Shown here: positions 1 through 7,667 of the stretch, one piece after another | Layout of the letters: the number at the start of each line of letters is the position of its first letter | Numbering within the stretch: the first letter of the stretch is position 1 | Notes under the pieces: model-generated | Seen by the model: the letters and a program-made list of their open reading frames with translations, nothing else | Database searches by the model: none | What the model was told of the DNA's origin: nothing | From: Sulfuricella denitrificans skB26 | Lineage (GTDB): Bacteria; Pseudomonadota; Gammaproteobacteria; Burkholderiales; Sulfuricellaceae | Length of the DNA: 64,000 nucleotides | Reading direction: 5' to 3' | NCBI RefSeq assembly: GCF_000297055.2 | Contig: NC_022358.1 | Span: 22,620-86,619, forward strand | Program-made: the position numbers and the translations under genes

Positions 1-1
1 G

Positions 2-211
2 GAAACCGCACAAAAGGTCAAAATGCTGGAAGTCACCTCCGCCGACTACTACGGCAAGGGCTATCAGGACGTGCAGAACCGCGTGCCGAAAATCGACAAC
101 ACCATGAAAGACCTCGACTGGAAACCTTCGGTCACCATGGCGGATGCGCTCAAGCATATCTATGAAGCCTACCGTGGGCAAGTGGCGGAAGCTCGCAAGT
201 TGATGGATTAA
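2..211 (+). CDS. ArnA-like NAD-dependent epimerase/decarboxylase, C-terminal fragment
   Basis: The 5' end lies outside the window; the frame is open from base 2. The visible 69 residues include YYGKGYQDVQNR and LDWKP, which match the extreme C-terminus of the NAD-dependent decarboxylase domain of ArnA-type enzymes (UDP-glucuronate oxidative decarboxylation leading to aminoarabinose lipid A). In that family this stretch packs beside the sugar-nucleotide site. The Rossmann domain and any formyltransferase half cannot be seen, so another extended-SDR sugar-nucleotide epimerase is possible. Known of the family: cytoplasmic enzyme. Inferred: cell-envelope polysaccharide modification. Confidence 0.6.
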   Translation, partial: ETAQKVKMLEVTSADYYGKGYQDVQNRVPKIDNTMKDLDWKPSVTMADALKHIYEAYRGQVAEARKLMD

Positions 212-247
212 AAATGGGGGCAGGGGTTTGCCGAGGACGCTCGGGTC

Positions 248-601
248 ATGACAAGCAATAGCCAGAAAATCAGGTTTTTCCGAGCACGCATTCCATCGTT
301 CGAGTGCGAACCCGGTTGCCATGATTGCTGTGGGCCGGTAACCGCCTCTACCGAAGAGATGGCAAGGCTCCCAATCAAAAGCGATAAGGAGCATGAAGCG
401 GCACTTGCTGATTTGAGCTGTCCGCACCTTGGGGGCAATGGCTGCCAAGTCTATGCAGAGCGCCCGCTGATCTGCCGTCTGTTTGGAACGACGCCACGGC
501 TCGCCTGCCCGAATGGCAAGCGGCCTGAGGTGATGGTCGATTCGCAAATAGAGCAGCAGATCCACCGTTTTTTTGTGGAGACGCGCCATGTGCTGGTTTG
601 A
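248..601 (+). CDS. YkgJ-family cysteine cluster protein
   Basis: A 117-residue protein with an N-terminal CEPGCHDCCG cluster, then CPHLGGNGCQVY and RPLICRLFG. This is the ordered Cys pattern of the YkgJ / zinc- or iron-chelating family. GAGGA lies about ten bases before the ATG. No signal peptide is seen, so it is probably cytosolic. The family is proposed to bind Zn2+ or an Fe-S cluster, but its biochemical role is unsettled. It sits 36 bp after the ArnA-like gene, so co-transcription is possible. Confidence 0.75.
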   Translation: MTSNSQKIRFFRARIPSFECEPGCHDCCGPVTASTEEMARLPIKSDKEHEAALADLSCPHLGGNGCQVYAERPLICRLFGTTPRLACPNGKRPEVMVDSQIEQQIHRFFVETRHVLV

Positions 602-705
602 GCCATACCACAAGCGTAATGCAAGATCATCGAATAACGGCGGGGGTTTCCTACCAAGTTTAGCTTCTCGGTGGTTTATTTTATGGAAATAATTGAGGAA
701 TAGTC

Positions 706-1485
706 ATGACCGTTGCGACAAGGCAAACTTGGAACCCAGTGCAATATTCTAAAAATGCCCGCTTTGTTTCCGACCTTGGTATGCCGGTAGTTGAACTGCT
801 GGCACCGTGCGCGGGTGAGTGCATTCTGGATTTAGGGTGCGGTGATGGGCCGTTGACCAAAAAGCTGGCTGACTTTGGCTGCCAAGTTGTCGGTGTTGAT
901 GCCAGTCAGGAAATGATAACGGCAGCACTGTCGCTTGGGTTGGATGCCTACGTGATGGATGGGCATTCTCTTCAATACAAGTGCAAGTTTGATGCCGTAT
1001 TTACCAACGCGGCACTTCATTGGATGAAACAACCCGAGAAAGTTATTGCGGGTGTCTGGAAGGCGCTCAAGCCGGGCGGACGGTTCGTGGGCGAGTTTGG
1101 TGGCTACGGCAACGTGGCAACTATTGTAGCGGCTTTGGAATCGATGCTCGTTAAACGCGGGATTGAAGCAAAGGCCGTTAATCCTTGGTACTTTCCAGGT
1201 ATTGAGGAATATAAGAACCACTTAGAAGCGCGCGGGTTTACTGTCAATACGATCATGCTTGTTCCTCGCCCGACGCCTTTGCCTGGCGACTTGGTGGGTT
1301 GGCTCGAAACGTTTGCCAAAAGTTTCACTGCGGCCTTGCCTGCGTCGGAGCATATGCAGTTCCTTGAAGAAGCGGCGGGGTTGTGTCGCACGAAACTAAG
1401 CAACGCCGATGGCAGCTGGACAGCTGATTATGTACGGTTGCGTTTTTATGCGACCAAAGCCAACAGATGCCGCCCTGGCATGTAG
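706..1485 (+). CDS. Class I SAM-dependent methyltransferase
   Basis: A 259-residue soluble protein with motif I ILDLGCGDG near residue 45, an acidic motif II at VVGVDAS, and motif III/IV around DAVFTNAALHWM. The FTNAALHW segment resembles trans-aconitate methyltransferase-like (Tam-type) enzymes, so the substrate may be a small carboxylate; this is inferred only. GAGGA lies just upstream of the ATG. Preceding gene on the same strand is 104 bp away, so it may have its own promoter. No special odd features. Confidence 0.8.
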   Translation: MTVATRQTWNPVQYSKNARFVSDLGMPVVELLAPCAGECILDLGCGDGPLTKKLADFGCQVVGVDASQEMITAALSLGLDAYVMDGHSLQYKCKFDAVFTNAALHWMKQPEKVIAGVWKALKPGGRFVGEFGGYGNVATIVAALESMLVKRGIEAKAVNPWYFPGIEEYKNHLEARGFTVNTIMLVPRPTPLPGDLVGWLETFAKSFTAALPASEHMQFLEEAAGLCRTKLSNADGSWTADYVRLRFYATKANRCRPGM

Positions 1486-1656
1486 AAGTGCGCCAGTTCC
1501 GTATTGGTAAACGCCCCCACCGAAGAGATCCGTCAAAAGCAATGAGGGGCGCGTTCAAAAACCAAGTGCAACATTTTGGGAGTGGGGATTTACAAGGAGT
1601 TGAGTATTGAAGAGCGAAGTAATTTAACGGTGTACTAAAATTAAGGAGAGTATGAG

Positions 1657-2175
1657 ATGAAAAAAACATTATTCAGCGTTTTGTTGGTCAGCCTGTTGGC
1701 AGCTTGTGCTGGACAGGACGTTAAGGATCAGCCCAAGACGGCGGCCGAGAACAGTGCGGCGAAACAGGCTAGTATTAATACCCAGTCCGCTGGTCAACAA
1801 TCGGTAACAACCAATCCCCTGAAAGACCCCAACAACATCCTGTCCAAGCGCAGCGTATATTATGATTTCGACAAATCTGACGTGAAGGATGAATACACGC
1901 CGATGATCGAGGCGCATTCCAAGTATTTGACCAGTAATAAAAATGCCAAGCTTACCGTGCAGGGCAATTGCGATGAGCGTGGTAGTCGCGAATACAATAT
2001 TGCTCTGGGCAATCGCCGTGCCGACAGCGTAAAGAAGATAATGAATGTGTTCGGTGCATCAGATAGCCAGATCGAGGTTGTCAGTTTCGGTGAAGAGAAA
2101 CCCCGTACTGCTTGTCATGATGAATCCTGCTGGAAGGAAAACCGTCGTTCAGATATCGTTTACCAAGGCGAGTGA
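1657..2175 (+). CDS. Pal-like OmpA-family outer-membrane lipoprotein
   Basis: A 172-residue lipoprotein precursor. A short signal peptide (MKKTLFSVLLVSLLAAC) ends in lipobox LAAC, so Cys17 would be lipidated. An OmpA-C/peptidoglycan-binding domain follows, with VYYDFDKSDV near residue 67 and NCDERGSREYNIALGNRRA near 105, the canonical diaminopimelate-binding region. AAGGAG lies upstream of the ATG. True pal genes sit after tolB; here it stands alone, so it may be a Pal paralogue. Role: anchoring the outer membrane to peptidoglycan. Confidence 0.85.
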   Translation: MKKTLFSVLLVSLLAACAGQDVKDQPKTAAENSAAKQASINTQSAGQQSVTTNPLKDPNNILSKRSVYYDFDKSDVKDEYTPMIEAHSKYLTSNKNAKLTVQGNCDERGSREYNIALGNRRADSVKKIMNVFGASDSQIEVVSFGEEKPRTACHDESCWKENRRSDIVYQGE

Positions 2176-2199
2176 AATTCAATCCAAAGTAAGTTATTC

Positions 2200-2230
2200 A
2201 GGCTGGGTGAAGCAATTCCCCGGCCTTTTT
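2200..2230 (+). terminator. Possible rho-independent terminator after the Pal-like gene
   Basis: Imperfect stem: AGGCTGGG pairs with CCCCGGCCT and is followed by a run of five T. It begins 25 bp past the stop codon. The stem has a mismatch, so support is moderate. Confidence 0.4.
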
Positions 2231-2239
2231 CCTGTCCAA

Positions 2240-2955
2240 AACCTTTAACGCACTACGTAAGCAAGATGGGAAGTTTCTATGCATAGTTGAGCGATGGCGG
2301 AGATTTGTAATCCTCTGATCACAAGGGGGCACCTGCCGCAAATCACCTTCTGAATCTAAATATCTGTTTGGGTCGGGTGCTGCCGACTAGCTTTTCTGGA
2401 AGCCGTCATTCAAGTTAGTTTCCGCGAATATTTCCCAATAAATATTGAAAATGACTGGTGCTGGATCTGGGGCAGTCATTAATTCTGCATACCAAAATTA
2501 TTTCCTCAAACTGAAAGCAGTCATTCTCCTGTGCCAATTTTCGAGCCTCGCTGACCGGCCGCAATGGCCGATGAAGGGACCGTCACCCAAACCCAGAAAA
2601 GTTTACGTAAAAAATCTGTAAATAATATTGACCGTCGAAAATCTCCGCACCCGCCGATTGATTTTTTTGTTTTCCACCGGCTTGGCCCGTGGAAAATCGG
2701 CAGGTCACCGATTCCAAAAAACTCAACCGTCTCCTTGCGAGTGTCTGCCTCCGGCCTGGCGCACTTCGTTTGCCTAAATTTGACTTACGTCTTACAAAAT
2801 CAAGATCAAATACCCAGACAAAGATCTTAAATGACCTTTAATACTACACACACCAAGAGTAGAAATTAAAGAGACAAAGAGCATGGTAAAGAGGCAAGAA
2901 AACCATATATACCCGTCCGTAAAAGCCCCCCCGCTTTCCCACCATCAAAAATGAC
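2240..2955. other. Gene-poor AT-richer intergenic stretch
   Basis: About 700 bp with no convincing gene. An 88-codon open frame at 2564-2830 has no recognisable motif or ribosome-binding site. Visible structure: three copies of GC(A/C)GTCATT at 2402, 2472 and 2517, and an inverted repeat TTTTCCAC (2670-2677) / GTGGAAAA (2689-2696). The stretch looks like decayed or repeat-derived DNA bordering an accessory patch. Confidence 0.4.
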
Positions 2956-3010
2956 TTGACCATATAGTCATATCTGCCTATTATATGACTACAGGCGTAT
3001 GACTATAGGA
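2956..3010 (+). promoter_or_regulatory. Promoter and inverted-repeat operator of the Phd/VapC pair
   Basis: TTGACC (2956-2961) and TATTAT (2979-2984) are spaced by exactly 17 bp. TATAGTCATA (2963-2972) is the perfect reverse complement of TATGACTATA (2998-3007), and a third partial copy, TATGACTA, lies at 2984-2991. Antitoxins of this type autorepress by binding such repeats. AGGAG (3006-3010) precedes the ATG at 3018. Confidence 0.7.
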
Positions 3011-3017
3011 GTTAACC

Positions 3018-3254
3018 ATGAACAACCAGCTTATCTCTAAATCCGAATTCAAATCCAAAGCCCTTGAGTACTTTCGCCAAGTCGAAGCATCCGGCGAAAC
3101 CGTCATTGTTACCGATCATGGCAAACCGACTCTGGAAGTTCGTCCCTATCGCGGAAGAGCGCGCCCTCCCCTGGATATTTTGCGTGGGTCCGTAATCCGC
3201 TACGAAAAGCCCACTGACCCTGTGGGTGAGAATGACTGGGAGGCTGCACAGTGA
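3018..3254 (+). CDS. Phd/YefM-type antitoxin
   Basis: A 78-residue protein. The N-terminal part (SKSEFKSKALEYFRQVEASG then VIVTDHGKPTLEVRPY) is the Phd/YefM fold that binds DNA and, through its flexible C-terminus, neutralises the partner toxin. The stop codon overlaps the toxin start (GTGA), so the two are translationally coupled. Three TATGACTATA-type half-sites in the promoter suggest autoregulation. The assignment is by motif and context. Confidence 0.8.
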   Translation: MNNQLISKSEFKSKALEYFRQVEASGETVIVTDHGKPTLEVRPYRGRARPPLDILRGSVIRYEKPTDPVGENDWEAAQ

Positions 3255-3646
3255 TCGTACTGGATACACACACTCTTATATGGTGGGTTACAGGCGATGC
3301 TGCACTTAGCAAAACAGCTAAGGATGAGATCAATCGAGAGCTTGAAGGTGGTGACATCATTATTTCTGCTATCTCAGCATGGGAAATTTCCATGCTGGTT
3401 GCAAACCAGCGTTTGGTGTTGTCAATGGAAGTTAATGCCTGGCTTTCAACCGTTGCCGAAATTGAAGCGGTCAGCTTTATGCCTGTCGATATCGAAATCG
3501 CCACAAAGTCCGTTGAACTGCCTGGCGAGTTCCACAAAGATCCTGCGGATAGAATGATTGTGGCAACAGCCAGAAAACTTGCTGTGCCTCTGGTCACCAA
3601 GGACGAAAAAATTCGTGCTTACCCGCATGTAAAAACTATTTGGTAA
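3251..3646 (+). CDS. VapC-like PIN-domain toxin
   Basis: A 131-residue PIN-domain ribonuclease. The N-terminal VLDTHTLIWW supplies the first catalytic Asp, a Glu occurs at SAWEIS, and DPADRMIVATA with TKDEKI supplies the C-terminal acidic residues that hold Mg2+. It starts with GTG inside the antitoxin stop (4-bp overlap). Family role: Mg2+-dependent RNA cleavage that arrests growth when the antitoxin is lost. All catalytic acids are present, so it is likely active. Confidence 0.85.
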   Translation: MIVLDTHTLIWWVTGDAALSKTAKDEINRELEGGDIIISAISAWEISMLVANQRLVLSMEVNAWLSTVAEIEAVSFMPVDIEIATKSVELPGEFHKDPADRMIVATARKLAVPLVTKDEKIRAYPHVKTIW

Positions 3647-3723
3647 TTTGGGCGGGAGCAAGTTGGTGAATTTTCGGACAGCTAACTTTTTACTACTTTT
3701 CTCAAATGTACGCTGAAAATTAT

Positions 3724-3740
3724 CTGTCCATGATGGACAG
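3724..3740. repeat. Perfect 17-bp palindrome
   Basis: CTGTCCAT-G-ATGGACAG lies between the toxin gene and the resolvase gene. No T-run follows it, so a terminator is unlikely. It may be a binding site or a recombination-related sequence. Confidence 0.5.
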
Positions 3741-3761
3741 CCAGAAAAAGTGGATTTGGCC

Positions 3762-3875
3762 CTGTCAGAAACCGAACGTTTTTAACACAGGGGCAAAGAA
3801 TCCAGTAGAAACTGTTAGAAAGTGTACTTGCGTAATATCTAACAGGCCTGTATTATAGACATCGTTTTCTAACAG
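3762..3875. other. Res-like recombination/operator region upstream of the resolvase gene
   Basis: CTGTTAGA (3812-3819) faces TCTAACAG (3838-3845), with a further TCTAACAG at 3868-3875 and a variant CTGTCAGA at 3762-3769. Inverted arms separated by a short spacer directly before a serine resolvase gene are typical of res subsites, which also serve as the resolvase operator. Confidence 0.5.
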
Positions 3876-3889
3876 TCTCGGAGGGCAAA

Positions 3890-4465
3890 ATGGCGATTTT
3901 TGGATACAGTCGGGTTTCGACCGGTCAGCAAACCACTGAAAATCAAAAAATGGAAATTGAGCAGTCCGGCTTCAAAATCGATTACTGGTTTTCGGATGAC
4001 GGGGTCAGTGGAAAAGTCCCTGCTGGAAAACGTCCGCAATTTGCCAAATTGCTCGAAAAAATCCGTGACGGCGAAACGCTCGTTGTCAGCAAGCTCGATC
4101 GTTTGGGTCGTGATGCTCTTGATGTCCTCCAGACCACCCGGCATTTAGCCGAACGACAGATCCGAGTTGTTGTCCTGCAACTGGGTGGTACTGATATTAC
4201 CTCCCCTGCCGGGAAAATGCTGATGTCCATGCTGGCTGCTGTAGCTGAGATGGAACGCGATCTCATGGTGGAACGGACACATGCCGGTTTGGCTCGAGCA
4301 AGGAAAGAAGGCAAACAGATTGGGCGCCCTTCGAAGACGACGCCTGAGCAGCGTATTGAGATTCTTGAGGCATTGGGTCGAGGAGAATCGGTCAGTTCTC
4401 AGGCTAGGCGTTACAGTATTTCCAGGGCGAATGTGATTGGGATTAGGGAGACGGCATTGAATTGA
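3890..4465 (+). CDS. Serine recombinase, resolvase/invertase family
   Basis: A 191-residue small serine recombinase. The N-terminal GYSRVST contains the nucleophilic Ser, followed by VSKLDRLGRDALD and LTVG-equivalent motifs, then MLAAVAEMERDLMVERT (the dimerisation helix E). A C-terminal helix-turn-helix (residues about 145-190) would bind res. Length matches Tn3-type resolvases. GGAGGG lies upstream of the ATG. No transposase gene is nearby, so it is either a transposon remnant or a stand-alone resolvase serving the adjacent res-like repeats. Confidence 0.85.
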   Translation: MAIFGYSRVSTGQQTTENQKMEIEQSGFKIDYWFSDDGVSGKVPAGKRPQFAKLLEKIRDGETLVVSKLDRLGRDALDVLQTTRHLAERQIRVVVLQLGGTDITSPAGKMLMSMLAAVAEMERDLMVERTHAGLARARKEGKQIGRPSKTTPEQRIEILEALGRGESVSSQARRYSISRANVIGIRETALN

Positions 4466-4509
4466 TGAGCTTGCCATCTTTAAAAACCACAGCAGATGAT
4501 TTAATACAC

Positions 4510-4538
4510 TTGATACCAATACGGTATCAGTCTAGAAT
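4510..4538 (+). promoter_or_regulatory. HigBA promoter with embedded operator
   Basis: TTGATA (4510-4515) and TAGAAT (4533-4538) are spaced by 17 bp. Between and overlapping them is the perfect inverted repeat TGATACC-AATAC-GGTATCA (4511-4529). The predicted start of transcription, about seven bases after the -10 box, falls on the toxin ATG at 4544. Confidence 0.65.
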
Positions 4539-4543
4539 GCCAA

Positions 4544-4837
4544 ATGCACATCATTGCTTTTAGAACTTTGCGAGAATGTTGGGAACGTCACCCCCAGGCA
4601 GAAACTCCGCTACGTGGCTGGTATGCTGAAACTAGTAATGCCGACTGGGAGACCCCTTCCGACATCAAGGCGGTTTACAGGAATGCCAGTTTTCTGCCCA
4701 ACAATCGGGTCGTATTCAACATCAAAGGCAACGACTACAGATTAGTTGTCGCTATTCGCTACACACAGGGTCTGATGTTTGTTCGATTCGTCGGCACTCA
4801 TGCAGAATATGACCGTATTAATGCTGCTACCATTTAG
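4544..4837 (+). CDS. higB: HigB-family mRNA interferase toxin
   Basis: A 97-residue RelE-fold toxin. The N-terminus (IIAFRTLRECWERHP) and the C-terminal block (DYRLVVAIRY, VRFVGTHAEYDRI) match HigB toxins of the COG4680 type, ribosome-dependent mRNA endonucleases. The start is chosen because the family N-terminus begins there; no ribosome-binding site precedes it and the predicted mRNA would start at the AUG. The antitoxin follows 10 bp downstream, the toxin-first order typical of higBA. Confidence 0.85.
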   Translation: MHIIAFRTLRECWERHPQAETPLRGWYAETSNADWETPSDIKAVYRNASFLPNNRVVFNIKGNDYRLVVAIRYTQGLMFVRFVGTHAEYDRINAATI

Positions 4838-4847
4838 GAGCAACGCC

Positions 4848-5225
4848 ATGAACATTAAACCGATTCACTCCGAAGCTGATTATCAGGGCACGCTAACTGA
4901 GATTGAGGCATTGTGGGACGCAGGCGACGGCAGCGAGGCTGCAGAGAAGTTGGAGGTGCTGTCTTTGCTCATCGAGACTTATGAGAAAAAGCACTTCCCA
5001 ATAGAGGCTCCCGATCCTGTCGATTTTCTGCAGTACATCATGGAGACGCGCGGCCTGACCCGCAAGGATATGGAACCTTACATCGGGCCGCGTGGCCGGG
5101 TATCGGATATTCTGAACCGAGTACGGCCAATGTCCCTGGAGATGATTCGTCGTTTGTCTGTGGGTTTAGGATTGCCAGCGACTGTGCTGATTCAGGATTA
5201 CCCATTGAAACAGGAAGTTGCTTAA
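4848..5225 (+). CDS. higA: HigA-family antitoxin
   Basis: A 125-residue COG5499-type antitoxin. An N-terminal segment of about 60 residues precedes a Xre-like helix-turn-helix (DFLQYIMETRGLTRKDMEPYIGPRGRVSDILN). The longer frame from 4779 is rejected because AGGAG at 4836-4840 is well placed for the ATG at 4848 and the family starts near here. It should bind HigB and repress through the TGATACC...GGTATCA operator. Confidence 0.85.
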   Translation: MNIKPIHSEADYQGTLTEIEALWDAGDGSEAAEKLEVLSLLIETYEKKHFPIEAPDPVDFLQYIMETRGLTRKDMEPYIGPRGRVSDILNRVRPMSLEMIRRLSVGLGLPATVLIQDYPLKQEVA

Positions 5226-5284
5226 TTCGCGATATCTTCCGTTTCGTGAGTAGGCTCTAATACGATAAACGTGACATGCTAAGG

Positions 5285-5749
5285 TTATTTTTCTGGTGCC
5301 GTAGACGGTGTGGTTGCTGTGACTAGATCAACCAAACCACCTTTCAGGAAAATCGCATTATTGAATCCCACACTTTTCAGCATGGCGGTAGCGCCCACCG
5401 ATCTGCTCCAGCCATGGCAAACTACGATGATCGGTTTGTTGGTAGGCAACTTGGCAAGATTTTCTGCCTTGAACAATTCATTCATCGGAATGTTGAGGGT
5501 GTTTTTGTAAGAGATTCCCACCACTGCTTGCTCGGCGGGAGTACGCACATCGAGAAACACGAAATCTTCTTTCTTCGCCATCATTTCTAACACTTTAGCC
5601 GCTGAGATATTGCCGGTTGATTTAGCAAGCGCGGCCTGGTCCATCTTCGACGTCATTTCCAGGTAGTGCTCGGAGAGTTTTTGGTCAAAGGCATAGGCTG
5701 AGCCAATGCTGGCGATGCAGAACGTGAGCACGAAAATGATCTTTTTCAT
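5285..5749 (-). CDS. Exported rhodanese-domain protein
   Basis: A 154-residue precursor. A signal peptide (MKKIIFVLTFCIASIGSAYA) is followed by a single rhodanese domain with DVRTPAEQAVVGI and the active-site loop VVCHGWSRS, in which Cys is the persulfide carrier. AGGAG lies seven bases before the ATG at 5749, favoured over the upstream start at 5797. Role: periplasmic sulfur transfer or thiol chemistry; substrate unknown. It converges with higA. Confidence 0.8.
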   Translation of the reverse strand: MKKIIFVLTFCIASIGSAYAFDQKLSEHYLEMTSKMDQAALAKSTGNISAAKVLEMMAKKEDFVFLDVRTPAEQAVVGISYKNTLNIPMNELFKAENLAKLPTNKPIIVVCHGWSRSVGATAMLKSVGFNNAIFLKGGLVDLVTATTPSTAPEK

Positions 5750-5951
5750 TTCAGACTCCTGGTTAGTAAAGGGGTAATCACCTTTTAACATTAGCACATC
5801 ATGATATTCTTACAAGTTTGCCAATAAGTACTTTATTCGCAGGAAGCAAACCCCCATGCCCGCAGGTTCACACTAGCCAGAATCTCTGAAAACGCAGGGT
5901 TTATCACAATAATAAGTTATTTACTGCTTTCGTCAGCACCATTCACCGGGC

Positions 5952-6773
5952 TTATTGCTGCTTCAGTTCGTGCTTTCCCATCGCCAGAGGTTCATCGGCC
6001 GCAAACATTTGTTGCATGATGTCCTTGAGCCCGGTAATGTGAAATGCGCCTGCTGAAAGCGGAGGAAGGTTGTGGTCGGCGGCAATGATCAGCGGCAGCT
6101 TGAAGTCATCGGGATGGCTGGTGCCATGCTGGCGGTCATGTCCGGCATGATCACTCGTCACGACGATAAGGTAGGTGCCGCGTTTGCCGACATCGGCCAG
6201 CAACGACGCCAGCTCCAGGTCGATATAAGTAAGCTCGCCGAGGTATTCCGGCGAGAGCCAGCCGTAGTCCGTTCCTGCATCTTCGAGCCCGCTCACGTGC
6301 AGGAATGCGAAGCGCTTGCCACCCTTGCTGAAAAAAGCACGGGCCATGTCAATGCCGTCGTCCCGTGCCAGCGCATGCTCGTCCACCGCATAACTGAGCA
6401 GATAACCAAGTTTCTGTTTGGCGTAAAAGAAGGCCGTGCGAAATCCGCGCTGCCTAGCGTCGTCAAATAGTGTTTCCCTCGCCACCTGCGGCATGCCCGG
6501 CTTCCAGTCGTTGTCCTGCTTGCCGCTTTCCTCGGGCGTGAGCCCGGTCATCATCGCCGTGTGTGCGATCAGGGTTTTCGGCGGATCGACGCTCTTCCCG
6601 GCCAAGGTGTAGCGCCCCGACCGCATCAGGGCGTATAGCGTTGGCGAGGTCTTTTCGCTCAACGCGTCGGGATGCAGGGCGTCGATCGAAACGATGAGCA
6701 CGGTCTCAACTTCGCGGGCAAAAGCGGGCACGGCGAACATCAAACCGAGACACAGAATGCCGATCTTCATCAT
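5952..6773 (-). CDS. Exported alkaline-phosphatase-superfamily (type I phosphodiesterase) protein
   Basis: A 273-residue precursor with a signal peptide (MMKIGILCLGLMFAVPAFA). It shows LIVSIDALHPDAL (metal Asp), TSPTLYALMRSG, KTLIAHTAMMTGLTP (the nucleophile Thr/Ser region), TSDHAGH and HGTSHPDDFKLPLI, which together supply the two-metal site of nucleotide pyrophosphatase/phosphodiesterases. GAGGTG lies eight bases before 6773, so the longer frame to 6812 is not used. Substrate unknown. The FmdE-like lipoprotein gene lies 68 bp upstream, probably the same operon. Confidence 0.75.
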   Translation of the reverse strand: MMKIGILCLGLMFAVPAFAREVETVLIVSIDALHPDALSEKTSPTLYALMRSGRYTLAGKSVDPPKTLIAHTAMMTGLTPEESGKQDNDWKPGMPQVARETLFDDARQRGFRTAFFYAKQKLGYLLSYAVDEHALARDDGIDMARAFFSKGGKRFAFLHVSGLEDAGTDYGWLSPEYLGELTYIDLELASLLADVGKRGTYLIVVTSDHAGHDRQHGTSHPDDFKLPLIIAADHNLPPLSAGAFHITGLKDIMQQMFAADEPLAMGKHELKQQ

Positions 6774-6841
6774 CACCGAACACCTCAAAACGTGATTACT
6801 GGACCGATTCACCAGCGCCCCTCCTACCTTACAAAACGCAT

Positions 6842-7570
6842 TCAGTGCGCTTCCAGCACGTTCTTGTAGTCGTTGTCACGGCGTTTCCCCATGTCCTTGC
6901 AAGGCGGCTCCGGCCATGTGTAGACAGGAATTTCCGTCACGTCCACTGATTCGATTGCCGGCCGGCTCACCAGCTTCTTCGCATAATCCCATTGCAAGTC
7001 CTGGAACAGGTCGATGTCAGCGGGAGTAAAGCTGCCGGACTCGATTTGTTTCATCTGGGTGCGCACGTCCTTGGGATAGGTGGCGGCGTTGATGACCACG
7101 CGCACCGTCTTGCCGGTGGAAATCCGCTGCACCACGAAATCGCTTTCCCTGAGCTTTGGATCAATCAGGTGAGTGCCGAAACGGGTGCGGGTGCCGGTGA
7201 GATAGGACGCCACGTCGCCGCCACAGGCGGAGTTGTTGGAGGCGATGCGCAGGTCGGTGCGATCAATGATGCCGTCAGGAAATAACCGGTCGAACGCCAC
7301 GCGCAAGGCCGTTGCACCTTCCACCAGACCGCCGCAGAAGTGACCGTGGAACTTGATCAGATCTTTGATGGTGATGGTCTTGGTCTCGCTGGCGTAGCGG
7401 CCGTACTTGTTCACGGTGTCGCGAACTTCGAATTTTGGTACGTACGGCGCAGTAGCCAACCATTCAGGAAAATACCAGCCCGACGCATTTTCGGGTTCGA
7501 ACCGTGGCGCCGTTGTGCCGCAGCCAGCAAGAACAAGGACAACCAGAACCATCAATACCCAACGCATCAT
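6842..7570 (-). CDS. FmdE-like lipoprotein
   Basis: A 242-residue lipoprotein precursor: hydrophobic signal then lipobox LAGC (Cys16). The conserved core IKFHGHFCGGLVEGATAL, then NNSACGGDV and GTRTRFGTHL, is the FmdE domain first named from formylmethanofuran dehydrogenase subunit E. Outside methanogens its function is not established; the HGHxC motif suggests metal binding. The usual C-terminal zinc ribbon is absent. GGAG lies seven bases before the first of two consecutive ATGs. Confidence 0.75.
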   Translation of the reverse strand: MMRWVLMVLVVLVLAGCGTTAPRFEPENASGWYFPEWLATAPYVPKFEVRDTVNKYGRYASETKTITIKDLIKFHGHFCGGLVEGATALRVAFDRLFPDGIIDRTDLRIASNNSACGGDVASYLTGTRTRFGTHLIDPKLRESDFVVQRISTGKTVRVVINAATYPKDVRTQMKQIESGSFTPADIDLFQDLQWDYAKKLVSRPAIESVDVTEIPVYTWPEPPCKDMGKRRDNDYKNVLEAH

Positions 7571-7667
7571 GACCCACTCCTTGCAAATTACCTTTAAATT
7601 CTAGTCCACTTTAGCGCTATGGCCGGTTAATTCGCCGGCCCTACGCTGCCCTGTATATCTGTTCCGT

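Noticed and set aside
2564..2830. An 88-codon open frame after the Pal-like gene
   Set aside because: No family resemblance, no ribosome-binding site and atypical composition.
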